Of a DNA stretch of 64,000 nt, positions 1 through 11,101 are shown one piece after another; position 1 is the first letter of the stretch, and each line of letters opens with the position of its first letter. The stretch comes from Heliopora coerulea. Taxonomy: Eukaryota > Cnidaria > Anthozoa > Scleralcyonacea > Helioporidae. The translations under genes were made by a program, and so were the position numbers. A model generated the notes under the pieces. That model saw only the letters and a list, made by a program, of their open reading frames with translations, did no database searches and was not told where the DNA came from. Location of the stretch: NCBI GenBank assembly GCA_030142905.1, contig JASJOG010000198.1, positions 62,001 to 126,000 on the forward strand. Direction: 5' to 3'.

Positions 1-1664
1 TTTGGGGTACTGATTGGAAAATGAAGGTCAAAAATTAACATATTAACCTGTCATGTACTTTCTTACCTCTAAGTCTTCAGAAAGCAAAGCCACTGACATT
101 CCATTTGAGAAAAGAAAACCTTTGGAATTGATTAATTTTCAGATGATAACCATTTCATTTTTAATCAATACAACAGAAGTTCTAAGCCACTGCCAAACTA
201 ACAGACCTGTCTTTTTGATGACAGTTTAAGAGTAATAATAAAAGTACAATTTTGTCAATTAACCAGTGGCATTGCAGATAAGGAAACCAGTGTTCATAAA
301 TTGTAAACGAGTATTGCACAAATTAATTTATTACGTATTTTGTAAGACATGTATGTACATTACAATAACTATAGTGTTACGGTGTATATTCATATTTACT
401 AGGCTTTGTAAACTATGCCATAACGCATCCACAATATGGACAAGTAGATAAAACAGACAGTTGTTACAATGCCAGTTCTTAGGCTGCTGTGGAAGATTAT
501 AATAGCATAGTTGCTGAGGATAAGAACGTTTTGCTTAAGTAAGTTAATATTTTACCCATTGGTGGTAGTCTGAACAGTCCTCACTACATATTATATGTAA
601 TGAAAGTGTATTTAACCACTGACTTATAACTGGGCTGCAGGAGGACCCTAAAAAAGTGCCCATAGGTTGATGTCATCAGTTATAGGTCCCTGTGTTCATG
701 GTGACAATTATTTGGTGTTGCTACTTGCTTTGGTTCATAGGAACCAGTTGTGACTGCATGTTTAATCTCTGGGGCTTACAAATTATTTCTTGAGTATATG
801 AGCTTGATTGAACAAACAATTAATGGACATGATGCAGAGTGCTAGTTTGGTTAGAGACATGACTTCAAAGAAGTTGCCTATTTTAAGTAGAGTGTCCAGT
901 TGATGTGGGTACAGTATTTCCCCAGAAACTGAAATTATGTATGGAGTCACCACATCAGTTGGTATCTCCTCAAAAATATTGAGTAGCCCTAAGCAGAGTA
1001 GCACTCTGCATTACGTCCAGTTCTTCACCTGGTTGTAAATTTGAACTGCTGACTAACAGTAATTTTGCATATTGTAGTTGCAAGGTCTCATTGAAGAGCT
1101 CCACGGAGATATGGGTACCCTGTTTAAATATCACTACATAATAATTAGTAGAGTGTGATTCATAAAAATCAATGTGTCAAGTTTTTAACTTATTCCATTA
1201 AGGAGCAGCAGTACTGCACTCTGTTCAAGAGAATCATCTGGTGTTTGTTCATCCAAGTCTACACTGGAAGAATTTCAGGATTTACTTTGAACATCTGCCC
1301 TTAATGTACTGATGTTCCAAGTTGATACTAAAATTATGCCAGTTTAGATTCCTTATGAAAACCACTATTCCTTATAACAACAATAAAAGGTGTGTTTTAC
1401 TGCAAAAGCAAGTAATTTAAACATTGTACAAACAAACTTCAAATTTGCATGAAAATATACAGGTTCCCTATGCCATAGCTAATGAGGAGGCAGGTGGGAA
1501 CAGTAATCCCAGCATGCAAAATGGAATGAAGCCATAATGTACAAATAAGTGTTAATAAGTTTATTTTTTATAAAACTTTTTTACCTGGTTGTGGTTTTAC
1601 TCAGTTTTATCTGGTGGTCATTTATAAATTATTCTAAGATTTTCTAAAACAGTTCTCCAGCTTC
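1..1664. other. Downstream flank of APH1, no gene seen
   Basis: I found no open frame here with splice sites or a recognisable protein family. The right end is the likely 3' untranslated region of the minus-strand APH1 gene. The remainder is AT-rich intergenic DNA. Confidence 0.5.
1560..1565 (-). terminator. Poly(A) signal of APH1
   Basis: The minus strand reads AATAAA about 100 bases beyond the APH1 stop codon. This is the position expected for a polyadenylation signal. It was found by motif and distance only. Confidence 0.5.
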
Positions 1665-4194
1665 CTATGTGGCAGGGCTTACCACGGTGATATCACCAGT
1701 GTTAGTCAAATCGCGCCTAAGCTTCTTAGAAAAGATGCGACGAAGATTTTGCAATGTTCCTCCTGCAACTTTAAATGCCAAACCACTCATGATGGCAAGT
1801 ACAAGATATGCTGACAGCATGGAACCCAAATAGAGTTTTTTCCCATTAAACAAAGTCTGGAAGATAAAAATTTATTTTTAAAAGAAAAGGCTCATCATTG
1901 ATACCATGGTCAAAAAGTTATGTTAGACTTTGTTAGTAAAAGAAAAGCTTACCATCAGAGATACAAAGAGATGGGATCCAACAACTATAACAAGGTAGCC
2001 ATATTTCTTCTTGTTACAGCTTTCAAACCAGATAATACCCCAAAATGTGTTTAGAAGCACAAAAGCACTAGTTAGAAGTGCTGGAAAATGGAAAGAGAAA
2101 TATGATAAACACAGAATGATTTATATGATCAGGTAACCATGGTTTTGAGTTCAATTTGGAATTAATTTTCACAACTGCATTTTTTTAATGACCCCAAAAT
2201 AATATTGGGCAAGCCAGCAAGCAAAGTGATGGTCTGACATGGCAACTTAAGCCTGAAAAAAAAATAGAGCAGTATTTAATGGCAGGTTTACTAAAGATAA
2301 AACAGCTACCAACCAGAAATAATTAAGAACTGTGATGAATCTCCCTTTAGACCAACTGCACCAGGTCCAGTTATATCAGCAAGAACATTCACCATCGCAA
2401 ACAGGCCACTCATTACACCATAACCAAGCCCAGATACTAAATGACAATCACCAAAAAAATAATCAATTGTGATTACTTTTTTTAGCACAGAGGCCAACAG
2501 AATATCACGGGTATGTTATTGCCTACCAATTATGGTTTAATCCTCCGTATTACTCATTTAGTAAAGGAATTAATCTTACTCAATTTTCTAACAGAGTAAT
2601 ATATTAACTTAATATCATGAGGGAGTAGCTTCTATACTGGGGACTTAACCTAGTATGAGACAGTATATAGTTTTATGTTATCTACTAATAATCATTAATT
2701 TGTTAAATGAGTGGGAATTATGCCATTAAAGTTGATCGTCCGGGTTAGTGTAGTCTTGAGAAAGACTGTTGGTTGAAGTGACTGACATTTTGACAGCCTT
2801 AGCAGTGGTCATTTTCAGAGTCAAAAGGAGAGTAAATGTCACCGCCGCTAAGGCTGTCAAAACGTCAGTCACTTCAACCAACAGTCTTTCTCAAGACTAC
2901 ACTAACCTGGACGATCAACTTCCTCAAACATGTCACGATTCTCCCAGGTTCAAACCATTTACTTTATGCCATTAAAGGAAGGTTATTTTAACAGCTCGGT
3001 ACACGTACCATAGGCAGTTTTATGCTTAAATAAACCAGATGATTTATCTGCCAGGGAAACCAGTTCACTCTCTTCGGCTTTCCTAAGTAAGGATGAAAAT
3101 TAGAACTCACTATTGAAGAGAAGTTATGCTGAATAATTTCATTACCTGGGTATCATAACTTGAGACAAAACCAATCATTTTATTTAAACTACATTTAGAA
3201 GACCTGTTAATACTTTTAAATATTTCTTGGTAAAACCAAAATACACATGTACTAAAAAACAACAGAACTGTTTTTCATACTTGCACTATATCCTGTTTTT
3301 AATATTTGTAGCATAACCTGAAGTGGTCAGGCCTCACTGGAGAAATAGTTTATTTGAAAGGGACTTTGTTCTTCATATTATTGGCAGATTAACTTCTATT
3401 TTCAATGTTTATAATTATGTATGCTGTTACAAAACAACAAAGGAGAACATTAAAACTTTGCATTGTTTATGAATTTTTTTTCCAGATGAGTTTGTACTGA
3501 ATCTGTTCACTGTGAAATTACCCAAGGTGAAGTGTTTCCACATTAGTACAATTGAAAATTGGCAATATTTCAATTCTGGTAAACTATAATTATAGAGTGA
3601 AACTATTCACACACATATACACAGACACACATCTACCACATGAGGTTAGATGTAGTTTGATGCACAGACATGTGTAAATGTGTATACATGTGTCTGTCTG
3701 TCTGTTTGTTAATCTGATAGTTAATGGTTATTTAGGTATGAGTAAAGTTAACCTACTTTGCAGAACAAAACTATTCAACAAGGGAGTTTTGGGCTATAAA
3801 ACTCACTTACTTGATAAGAAGGAAAAAATTAAAGCGGAATAACTCCTGAAAAATTACTGAGAATGTTGTTCCAAATGCCAACTGATTTTTCAAAGGTGAC
3901 GCAATGGTCCACAATATGGACGACAGAAGCAACGAAAGTAGCCAGAAAAACGCACTGGTGCAAAGAAAACAGGCTGTTAAAGATAATGTGGGATTCGAAT
4001 GACAACTAAAAACTTAAAAATAACCGCATTTTCGTATAAACTATTTTCTATTCGTTTTAGAAAACTTTGTCTGGCTCTAACCTTGATATCATGACGATGA
4101 CATGGAAATGATCTCTGGCAACTGTTATAAGAAACAGCACCGACGCTGGGCCAAAAGCGATCAGTATACAACCAAATAAAGTCATTAGCGTCAT
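1665..4194 (-). CDS. APH1: Gamma-secretase subunit APH-1
   Basis: APH-1 is the seven-pass scaffold of gamma-secretase, the intramembrane protease (with presenilin, nicastrin and PEN-2) that cuts Notch and other type I proteins. Six exons join in phase: 4194-4082, 3954-3811, 3082-3009, 2436-2314, 2080-1953 and 1856-1665. They total 774 nt and 257 aa, the usual family length. The N-terminus MTLMTLFGCILIAFGPAS closely matches the vertebrate protein, so the ATG at 4194 is the start. The TM4 motif GxxxGxxxG is present (G113, G117, G121). The second conserved histidine is kept (H188 in VVGSH). The first is Asn (N162 in LLNTFWG, where vertebrates have LLHTFWG). The C-terminal tail is short and basic. 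The gene is divergent from the neighbouring PPDC gene. Identity is near certain; only the ends of the UTRs are unknown. Confidence 0.96.
2729..2921. repeat. Foldback (MITE-like) hairpin in an APH1 intron
   Basis: Two arms of about 75-80 bases are near-perfect reverse complements around a loop of roughly 35 bases. They run from AAGTTGATCGTCC at 2729 to GGACGATCAACTT ending at 2921. The element lies between APH1 exons 3 and 4. An open frame across it is a by-product of the palindrome. The superfamily is not determined. Confidence 0.75.
3603..3715. repeat. CA/TG-rich microsatellite tract
   Basis: Interrupted cacaca/acacag runs are followed by tgtgtctg/tctgtctg runs in an APH1 intron. This is simple-sequence DNA with no coding sense. 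Confidence 0.6.
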
Positions 4195-4686
4195 CTTTGC
4201 TATTTCTGGAACCACAAAACGTGACTTAGACCATTCACAACAGCTCGATAAAGTTGACTAACTCCACAACTGAAGTTGCCCTTCCTCGCAAGAACACAAC
4301 TTCAAGAAGCTCTCGCGGGGCCTTCACGTATCACGCGTGCCTGCGAGAAAGTAAATGTGTATCGCGCGAAGCTTGTAGGGTTACCCACGAAAATTTCATA
4401 AATCTAAAAACAACTCCAACCAATTGATTGCCGTTGATTCGCAATTTTGGATGCATTACCTGTAATTCATACATGAAAGTAATAATTATATATAATATAT
4501 GTACAAAGTATTATACAAAATATTATACAAAGTTGGTATTGCGCTAAACTAGCTTCCAGTTCTCTCAATGTGACTACGGCTTTACCACCTCTGACAATGC
4601 ATTATGCAATAATAATTTCAAGAGGAAGAGGGTTTACGGTTTGAGGAGGGGCACTATAGGGGTGGTGTTCTTTCTTTCACAACACA
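4195..4686. promoter_or_regulatory. Shared divergent promoter region APH1/PPDC
   Basis: Fewer than 500 bases separate the APH1 start codon (minus) from the first ATG proposed for the plus-strand gene. A local GC-richer stretch with several CG and CGCG dinucleotides (about 4300-4380) sits in otherwise AT-rich DNA, as at many bidirectional promoters. No TATA box is evident. The promoter role is inferred from the gene arrangement. Confidence 0.45.
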
Positions 4687-7600
4687 ATGAGTCACGCTAC
4701 GTTCAACAGAGTTGTCTCCCATACACTTCGGCGGATTCCAAGTCTATTAGTTAGTAGATCTCAAAAGTTTTCAGTGCAGGACTCTGTGATAAGACAAAAG
4801 CTGTTTCATAGTAATTTTAAAAACTCGTTTTCTAAATGCTTCATTTCATTTAGAGCCAAAACTGCAGAACAGTTCGGGAGGTATCTTCAACATCGATAGA
4901 TCATCAGGTACGCCCATTGGTGTTTCAGAATAGCGTTTCATGTTTTTGTTGAATCAAGGGAATCTAGTCCTTCTTATACCAGTGGTCATGAGATTTGTCT
5001 TTCGTTTCGTGTAGGAAATTGACCCTGAAAAGCAGGTAAAACGTTCACTACTTCATATATTTATTCTATCATTTATTTCAATCGACTGATATGCCATCGA
5101 GGTTGCCAGGGAAATAAATTAATTTCAACCAATTGTTGGAAGCAGAGGAGCATCGTGTTGTTGCTGGATATGTCGCCAAATAGAGTGTGGACTATGATCG
5201 GGAACTTGCGCAATTCATTTTTAGCCACGTTGTCAATGTTTGTTCTTCTACCGTTAGGCAAGCACAATTTAATACTGCTTTGTTGACGGACTAACTCCGT
5301 TCCTCAGTGACAAACATCTTGTCGTTGTGTGGAGTAAACTAGGAATTTGTATTTGATTCGGTAATTCAGTTGATATAGTCACCGATAGCCTTGAACTCCT
5401 CCTGAACTTATCTTCCTTGTTGCTTTTGATATTGAATTAAACTCTGAATTGTCAACTCTGAATAAGATTAAATTGTGTTCACGTTATAACTGAACGTTGA
5501 AATATTTGAAAACGGATTTTGGAAACCAAAATCTTCAGAAATTTAATTGCAAGTGGCATAGTGAAAAATTGATGTAGTCTGTTCTCTAAAACAATGAAAG
5601 CACCACCAGAATAAATTTGCCACTTTTGTGAGGAGTGGACTTAGTCCTTCATAGCGAATGCAATCATCAATGGGTTGTTTGACAAACGATGAGTTTGCTA
5701 CTTCACAATCCGACGCATCTCATGAACAGAAATTTATGAATAACGCAGTTAACAAATTTGTTATTCTGCATTTCTAACAACCCTTTAGACAACTACTGCA
5801 AATACACGATTTCAAAATTTTATGACGTTCTCTCTCGACTAGCCATCTTTGGTACACTTTCGTTTGACAATAAAGCAACGACCTTCCATTAGTCTATTTT
5901 AAAAAGTTTGCCCACGTTGTTGTCCAGGGACTTCCAGGGGTCAACGCCCAGTCACTAAGGTCTGAAACTGCAAAGACACAGATTAGTTTTTTTAATAACA
6001 AGCATATCAGCGTTTCATAATTGTGTATATTTCTAGTACAACACAGTTGATCAAGAAATAACTAACCATGTTGCCATAGCCATTCCACCTAAACATGCCA
6101 GTGGTGGTACCTAATGATCCAAATACAAGTGACACTGTACTGTTCACTAATCATTCCTTTCAAATTCTGATCATTATTGGTGTTGCTCTTAATTTCTGTA
6201 TTGTGCCATAGGTTGAAGAGCAACAAAAACGTAATGAAGAAGTGGGCCAGTTCACTGAATTGGTGCGAGATTTCCTGAACCCCAAAGATTTCTATGATAG
6301 CCTCAGGGCTCATGGTGTTGATTTCTTCTGTGGAGTCCCTGATTCTTTGTTGAAGGACTTCTGTGCATATGTGACGACAGCTTCCCAACCTGAGGACCAT
6401 GTTATTACAAGCAATGAAGGGAGTGCAGTGGCTTTGGCTTCAGGTTATCACATGGCAACTCGCAAACCAGCTTTGGTTTATCTGCAGGTATAGTTATGTT
6501 ATCACTAAAACTAAGTTACATCTTGTGAAAAAGAAGTATATTGGTTGGTTAAACTGCTTCTGTGGCATCAAAATGGCTGACTGTTAAAAATAAGGAATTT
6601 ACAAGTGACTAAAAAGTAAACTTAGAAATGGAACGTCAATAATGCATTCAGCCCAGCTGCATGTTCAAATATTAGTTCACTTGAGGATCACATGCATTAG
6701 GTTCTTTTGACTGTTGTAATGCCATGTTCATCCATATTTCAACAATAAGAATTTGATTGGATGGTCAACCTTTGGGGATTTTGGCTTATCCCTTGTAATT
6801 TTGAAGGAGTAATAATTATCATTTATATAGAGTTTAAAATTATGCCTGTTAATCTGTAAATCACATGAAATTCACAGCACACTATAATTTAATTCCAGTC
6901 ATCAGCAAGAAGTTGACCAGACTGAATTTGAGTACTACTTTCTCCCTTAGAACTCTGGACTTGGTAACATTGTGAATCCTCTCATGTCCCTCGCTGTTCC
7001 AGCAGTGTACAGTATTCCTATGCTGCTCCTGGTTGGATGGCGTGGTGAACCTGGGAAACGAGATGAACCTCAACATTTACATCAAGGACAGGCTACCCCT
7101 GGATTACTAGGTAGTGTCTTCACATCATGAACAAACTAAAAATAAAGCAAGTTGTTTCCCCTTGGGTTTTCAGAGCTCTGCTTATTTAGAAGCTTCTGTC
7201 TCTCTGTCTGTATATTATTGGATTACCTGGTCATTACTGTCCTCATATCAGTCTGTGTGCTCATTTCTCTCTGTCCTTTTCATGTCCATGTGATGTACCC
7301 TTCACAACAAGATGGGGGTTGCCAAGGCAACTGACTTAGGATCTGAGCCTTTCAAGGGGCTTGGGGCAACTTGCCACAAAGGCTTGCAAGGTTGATGACA
7401 AAGCAGATGTGGGTCCAACAATCCTTCTTTCCCCTGATCCTTGGTGGGCTTTGGCAATGCCAGACCATATATCAGTACCTCTACCCACCAGTCCATGTTT
7501 TACTCAACTAGTCATACAATGGTCTTGTAAAGGAGTTAGAAGCATTGCCTAATGAACATTTAAGTGACAAAAAGCTGCACCAACAACTAAAGGGTTTCAC

Positions 7601-10600
7601 CCTACTGCCAAGGCATTATTGATTAGCTTGAGGGATCACATGATGAAATTATGCATCCATTGGTCACTAATATTCACTGGAAATTTAACCAACAATAGTA
7701 AATAGATTGATTCCAATTGTTTTTTCAGCTTCATGTGGGATTCCTTTTCAGGTTTTGCCTGACTTTCAAGAAGGAGCTGAGCAGGTATGGTTTGTTGTTG
7801 TATTGAAAATACAATATTGATATAAACTGCTCACTGACTCAAAGCAAATTCTGTTCACAAAACTTCTTGATTACCGAATAGTTAATTCAACATTTTACCA
7901 TCCACTCTTAGGCCATCTACACAGCTAAAAAATACATGCAAACATCAAAAGGACCATACTGTTTTCTCGTGAAAAGACAGACATTTTTGCCCTATAAATT
8001 ACCTGGACCAGAAAATCGGTAAGTTGAACCAAACTGTTGTTGTTGTTGTTTTTGTTGTTGCACAAAGTGAATGCAGCAGGATTTACAGTGTTGTGTCCAC
8101 GATCTTCAGATTACTGAACAAAGATACCAGGTGGCCTAAAATAGTTGGCTGGTACCCCTAGAATTACCGTACTGGTTCTACAAGTAGGAAGAGCCCTTTC
8201 CCAAGGTGGCATAATTTAGAGTAATGTTTCACATACTCTGTAGTTTATTTCATGTTTCTGGAAATTTACCTTGGAAAATTTATCTCTACACTTTTGCTCA
8301 TGTGGTGGCCGTTTTGCAAGCTAGGGATGAGTGGGTGGGTGAACAAACGATACAGCAACCATGAGAAGATTGTAGGATCTGTTCCTGCGCATCATGTCGA
8401 GGAATGAGGAGAGTTTGTGATGAGTTTGAAGAGCGTCATCAAATTTCTTATTGTTGACGTTCTTGTTTTGAATGCAGATTCCCATTGAACAGAGAAGAGT
8501 CAGTGAAAATTATTGTTGATAATCTTCATGATAAGGACGTTGTAGTTGCAACGACTGGAATGCTGTCGCGAGAACTGTTCGAATATCGTGTTGAGAAATG
8601 CCAAGGTCATGAAAAGGACTTCCTTTGTGTGGGATCTATGGGTCATGCATCGATGATAGCGCTGGGAATATCGAAGAAGAAAAAAAACAGACAGGTAAAT
8701 GGAAGATTTGTCTGTTGGTGTTTGTAATAGTTGTTTAAATTTTCTCTATTCTTAAACAGGGCTGGTTTTGATGGCGCGACTTTTCGTAATTACATGTACC
8801 AACTTCCATCTTGACGTACCAGGTCAGGTAACTTAAGGTCGGAATCAGATTGAGAATGTGATGTATACACACTTTCTTGGAACTTCTTGCAGGGGCGCAA
8901 CTGCAGTGAAGGTTGGAGGGTCGCGATCCCTGCCCTTTTTGGCGGAGATTTTATGTGTGGCCTGTTAATGATAGCCTCAGGGCTCGTGGTACTGATTTCT
9001 TCTGCGGAGTCCCGAATTCTTTGTTGAAAGACTTCTGTGCATATGCAACAACAGCTTCCCAACCCGAGCACCATGTTATTACAAGCAAGGAAGGGAGCGC
9101 AGTGTCTTTGGCTTCAGTCAATGATTTTCCTAAGAAGTGAATCAAGACGGTGTGGCTTTTTTGGTTGGCAGTTTCATTCTTCTACGCCGAACTCATTTCG
9201 ACGTCAGATCGACGTTGATCAGCATCACAAACTGACATTGAAATTTTCGCGAAGGGAACTCCGCAGAAATTTCAGTTAAGGCCACGTGTTCGCCATTTTT
9301 GGCTCCGCTTTTTGATTTGCAGTCTGGCTTTCTGTCATAGTGGAGTTCAGTGGTACGGGATTCGTAAAGTCGAGCCGTGTCCCTTAAATTTGATTCCTTC
9401 TCATCCTTGTCAGGTTTTCTGCCTTGATGGAGACGGTGCGCTTATAATGCATATGGGATCACTCGCTACGATTGGTCAACAAAATCTACCAAACTACAAG
9501 CACATAGTAATTAATAACGGAGCTCACGACTCCGTCGGTGCCCAACCTACTGATGCACGAAATCTCGATACATTCAGCATTCCAAATATCGCAAAGGCTT
9601 GTGGATATAGGGAGGTAAGTGTAACAAGTCGTAATCACTCACGTGAAAAACACACGACGCGTGCGTCAGCTGTGACGTTCGGGAACCATTAGGTCAAGGC
9701 TTAAAAATTGATATGGCCGAACAAATTCAGTTTTTTGAAGTAATTCGTTAAATCGTTTACAAACGTTAATTTGAAACAAGTTCGTTAATGCGAAATGTTA
9801 ACGATCAGTTACCTTCGATTTGTCCCAGATAATTGATCCTAGTCATCACGAAACACGTTCTGCCCATCCCATGTTCCTCAACCTGTTCATTGTCTTTTCT
9901 GTTACCTAAAGTAGAATATACCAAACACTTTTCAGTATGCCTATAAACAAAAGCAATATCAATATTATTTGGCTGCTGTTGTTGTTATTACACTTACCAT
10001 ATGTCACGTGCATTCTCATCTCGGAATTGAACCGAAATGACTTGCCCAGAATTGGATTTAAGTTGTTGACGCGAGTTGCAAGTTTCTTGCACTTCTAAGT
10101 TGGGATTGAGGCATCAACTGCAGTGTGATGAGTCATGTAACCTTAAATTCTATGTTTTACGTCGAAGACTTTCAGTGGGTCTTTCATACAAACATTAGGG
10201 ACTGTCACTTCTTGCACACTTGAAAGTTGCCACAACAGAAGCCACTCCAGATAATCCACTATTACGACCTGAAGAATCAAAATCATGTCAATTGCTCTCA
10301 TAAGAACACCATTCTTCGATTGCATTCGCGATGCTGAATAGCTTACAATATTACCGTCTGCGTCACAGACGCTTATGGGTGCAGAGTATTACGTAGGTGG
10401 ACGGTGACAGAGACGATGTATCGATGATGTGGACGTTCATTACGACAGAGCAGGTTGATGTATCAAAGATATGGTAATCGCGATTACTTCAAGGCAAGCA
10501 GTGCCAGTGCTCAAAACCTTTGTTTTTAATTCTGTTTCATTCTTCGCTGTTCCGTTTTCTTTAACCTAAGACGCGATGATTATCGTCGCCAAGCTACTTC

Positions 10601-10944
10601 TCTTCTGCAAAAATTAAATGACTTTCTTATTACTCCATACGTAAACTCGGAAGATAAAGGCAACAAGTTAACCGATGAGACTTTTTCCAGAGAGGGCAAA
10701 TCGGGTTTAGTGTTAGGTTTTGTGCAGGTTGTTCAATAACTTTATTCTTGCTTTTTACCAGGCATTCCAGGTGTCCACACCGGAAGAAATCGCGGCTGGT
10801 TCGCTCGCCTTGAGAGAAACGCAAGGTCCAGCGTTGATGGAAGTGTTGTGCAACGTTGGCTCAAGAAAGAACCTTGGTCGGCCAACTAGGTCTCCTATTG
10901 AAAACAAAGCTGACTTCATGCATTTCCTCGCTATCGAGAGATGA
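4687..10944 (+). CDS. Phosphonopyruvate decarboxylase (TPP enzyme)
   Basis: The enzyme converts phosphonopyruvate to phosphonoacetaldehyde, the step that pulls C-P bond formation forward towards 2-aminoethylphosphonate. Well-supported exons are 6212-6487, 6951-7110, 7729-7784, 7912-8018, 8478-8694, 9414-9614 and 10762-10944. They are all in phase and give 399 residues, full length for the bacterial family. Counting from 6212, the protein has [17 protein letters not shown] (38-54), the cofactor-activating Glu in SNEGSA (E69), [14 protein letters not shown] in the second exon, and the thiamine-diphosphate motif GDG (278-280) followed by NN (306-307). The last exon ends in TGA. The core exons lack a starting ATG. 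A 21-nt exon at 5015-5035 fits in phase. An Arg/Ser-rich frame from ATG 4687 looks like a mitochondrial presequence, but its two possible donors (4880, 4907) give the wrong phase, so the 5' end is open. Alternatives are other ThDP decarboxylases such as sulfopyruvate decarboxylase, which are less likely. Confidence 0.85.
8968..9117 (+). pseudogene. Partial copy of a PPDC coding exon inside a PPDC intron
   Basis: These 150 bases align without gaps to 6294-6443 of the exon encoding the N-terminal cofactor region. I count 15 differences (about 90% identity). The copy remains open in the same frame and keeps the FFCGVP and KEGSAV motifs with the catalytic Glu. It has no AG acceptor at its left edge and no GT donor at its right edge, and the frame ends soon after it. 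It is a relic exon lying between the exons ending at 8694 and starting at 9414. Confidence 0.85.
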
Positions 10945-11095
10945 AAAACGTTCAACATAATGATAGGAAACATTCGTGCCACACGGCTTGTAACGTCATG
11001 TCTTGAGTGCCAAAATTTTTTTTCAGAGTTCTGAAATTACGCGGGAGTTTGACGTACATCACGACCTAATGTCTTCGGTGAATTGTAGAGTAGTA

Positions 11096-11101
11096 AATAA
11101 A
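11096..11101 (+). terminator. Poly(A) signal of PPDC
   Basis: AATAAA lies about 150 bases after the PPDC stop codon on the same strand. Confidence 0.6.

Noticed and set aside
2769..2975. 68-codon frame
   Set aside because: It lies almost wholly inside a foldback hairpin.
8790..9279. Overlapping frames in both directions around the PPDC exon copy
   Set aside because: They are explained by the relic exon and its antisense. The flanks lack splice sites.
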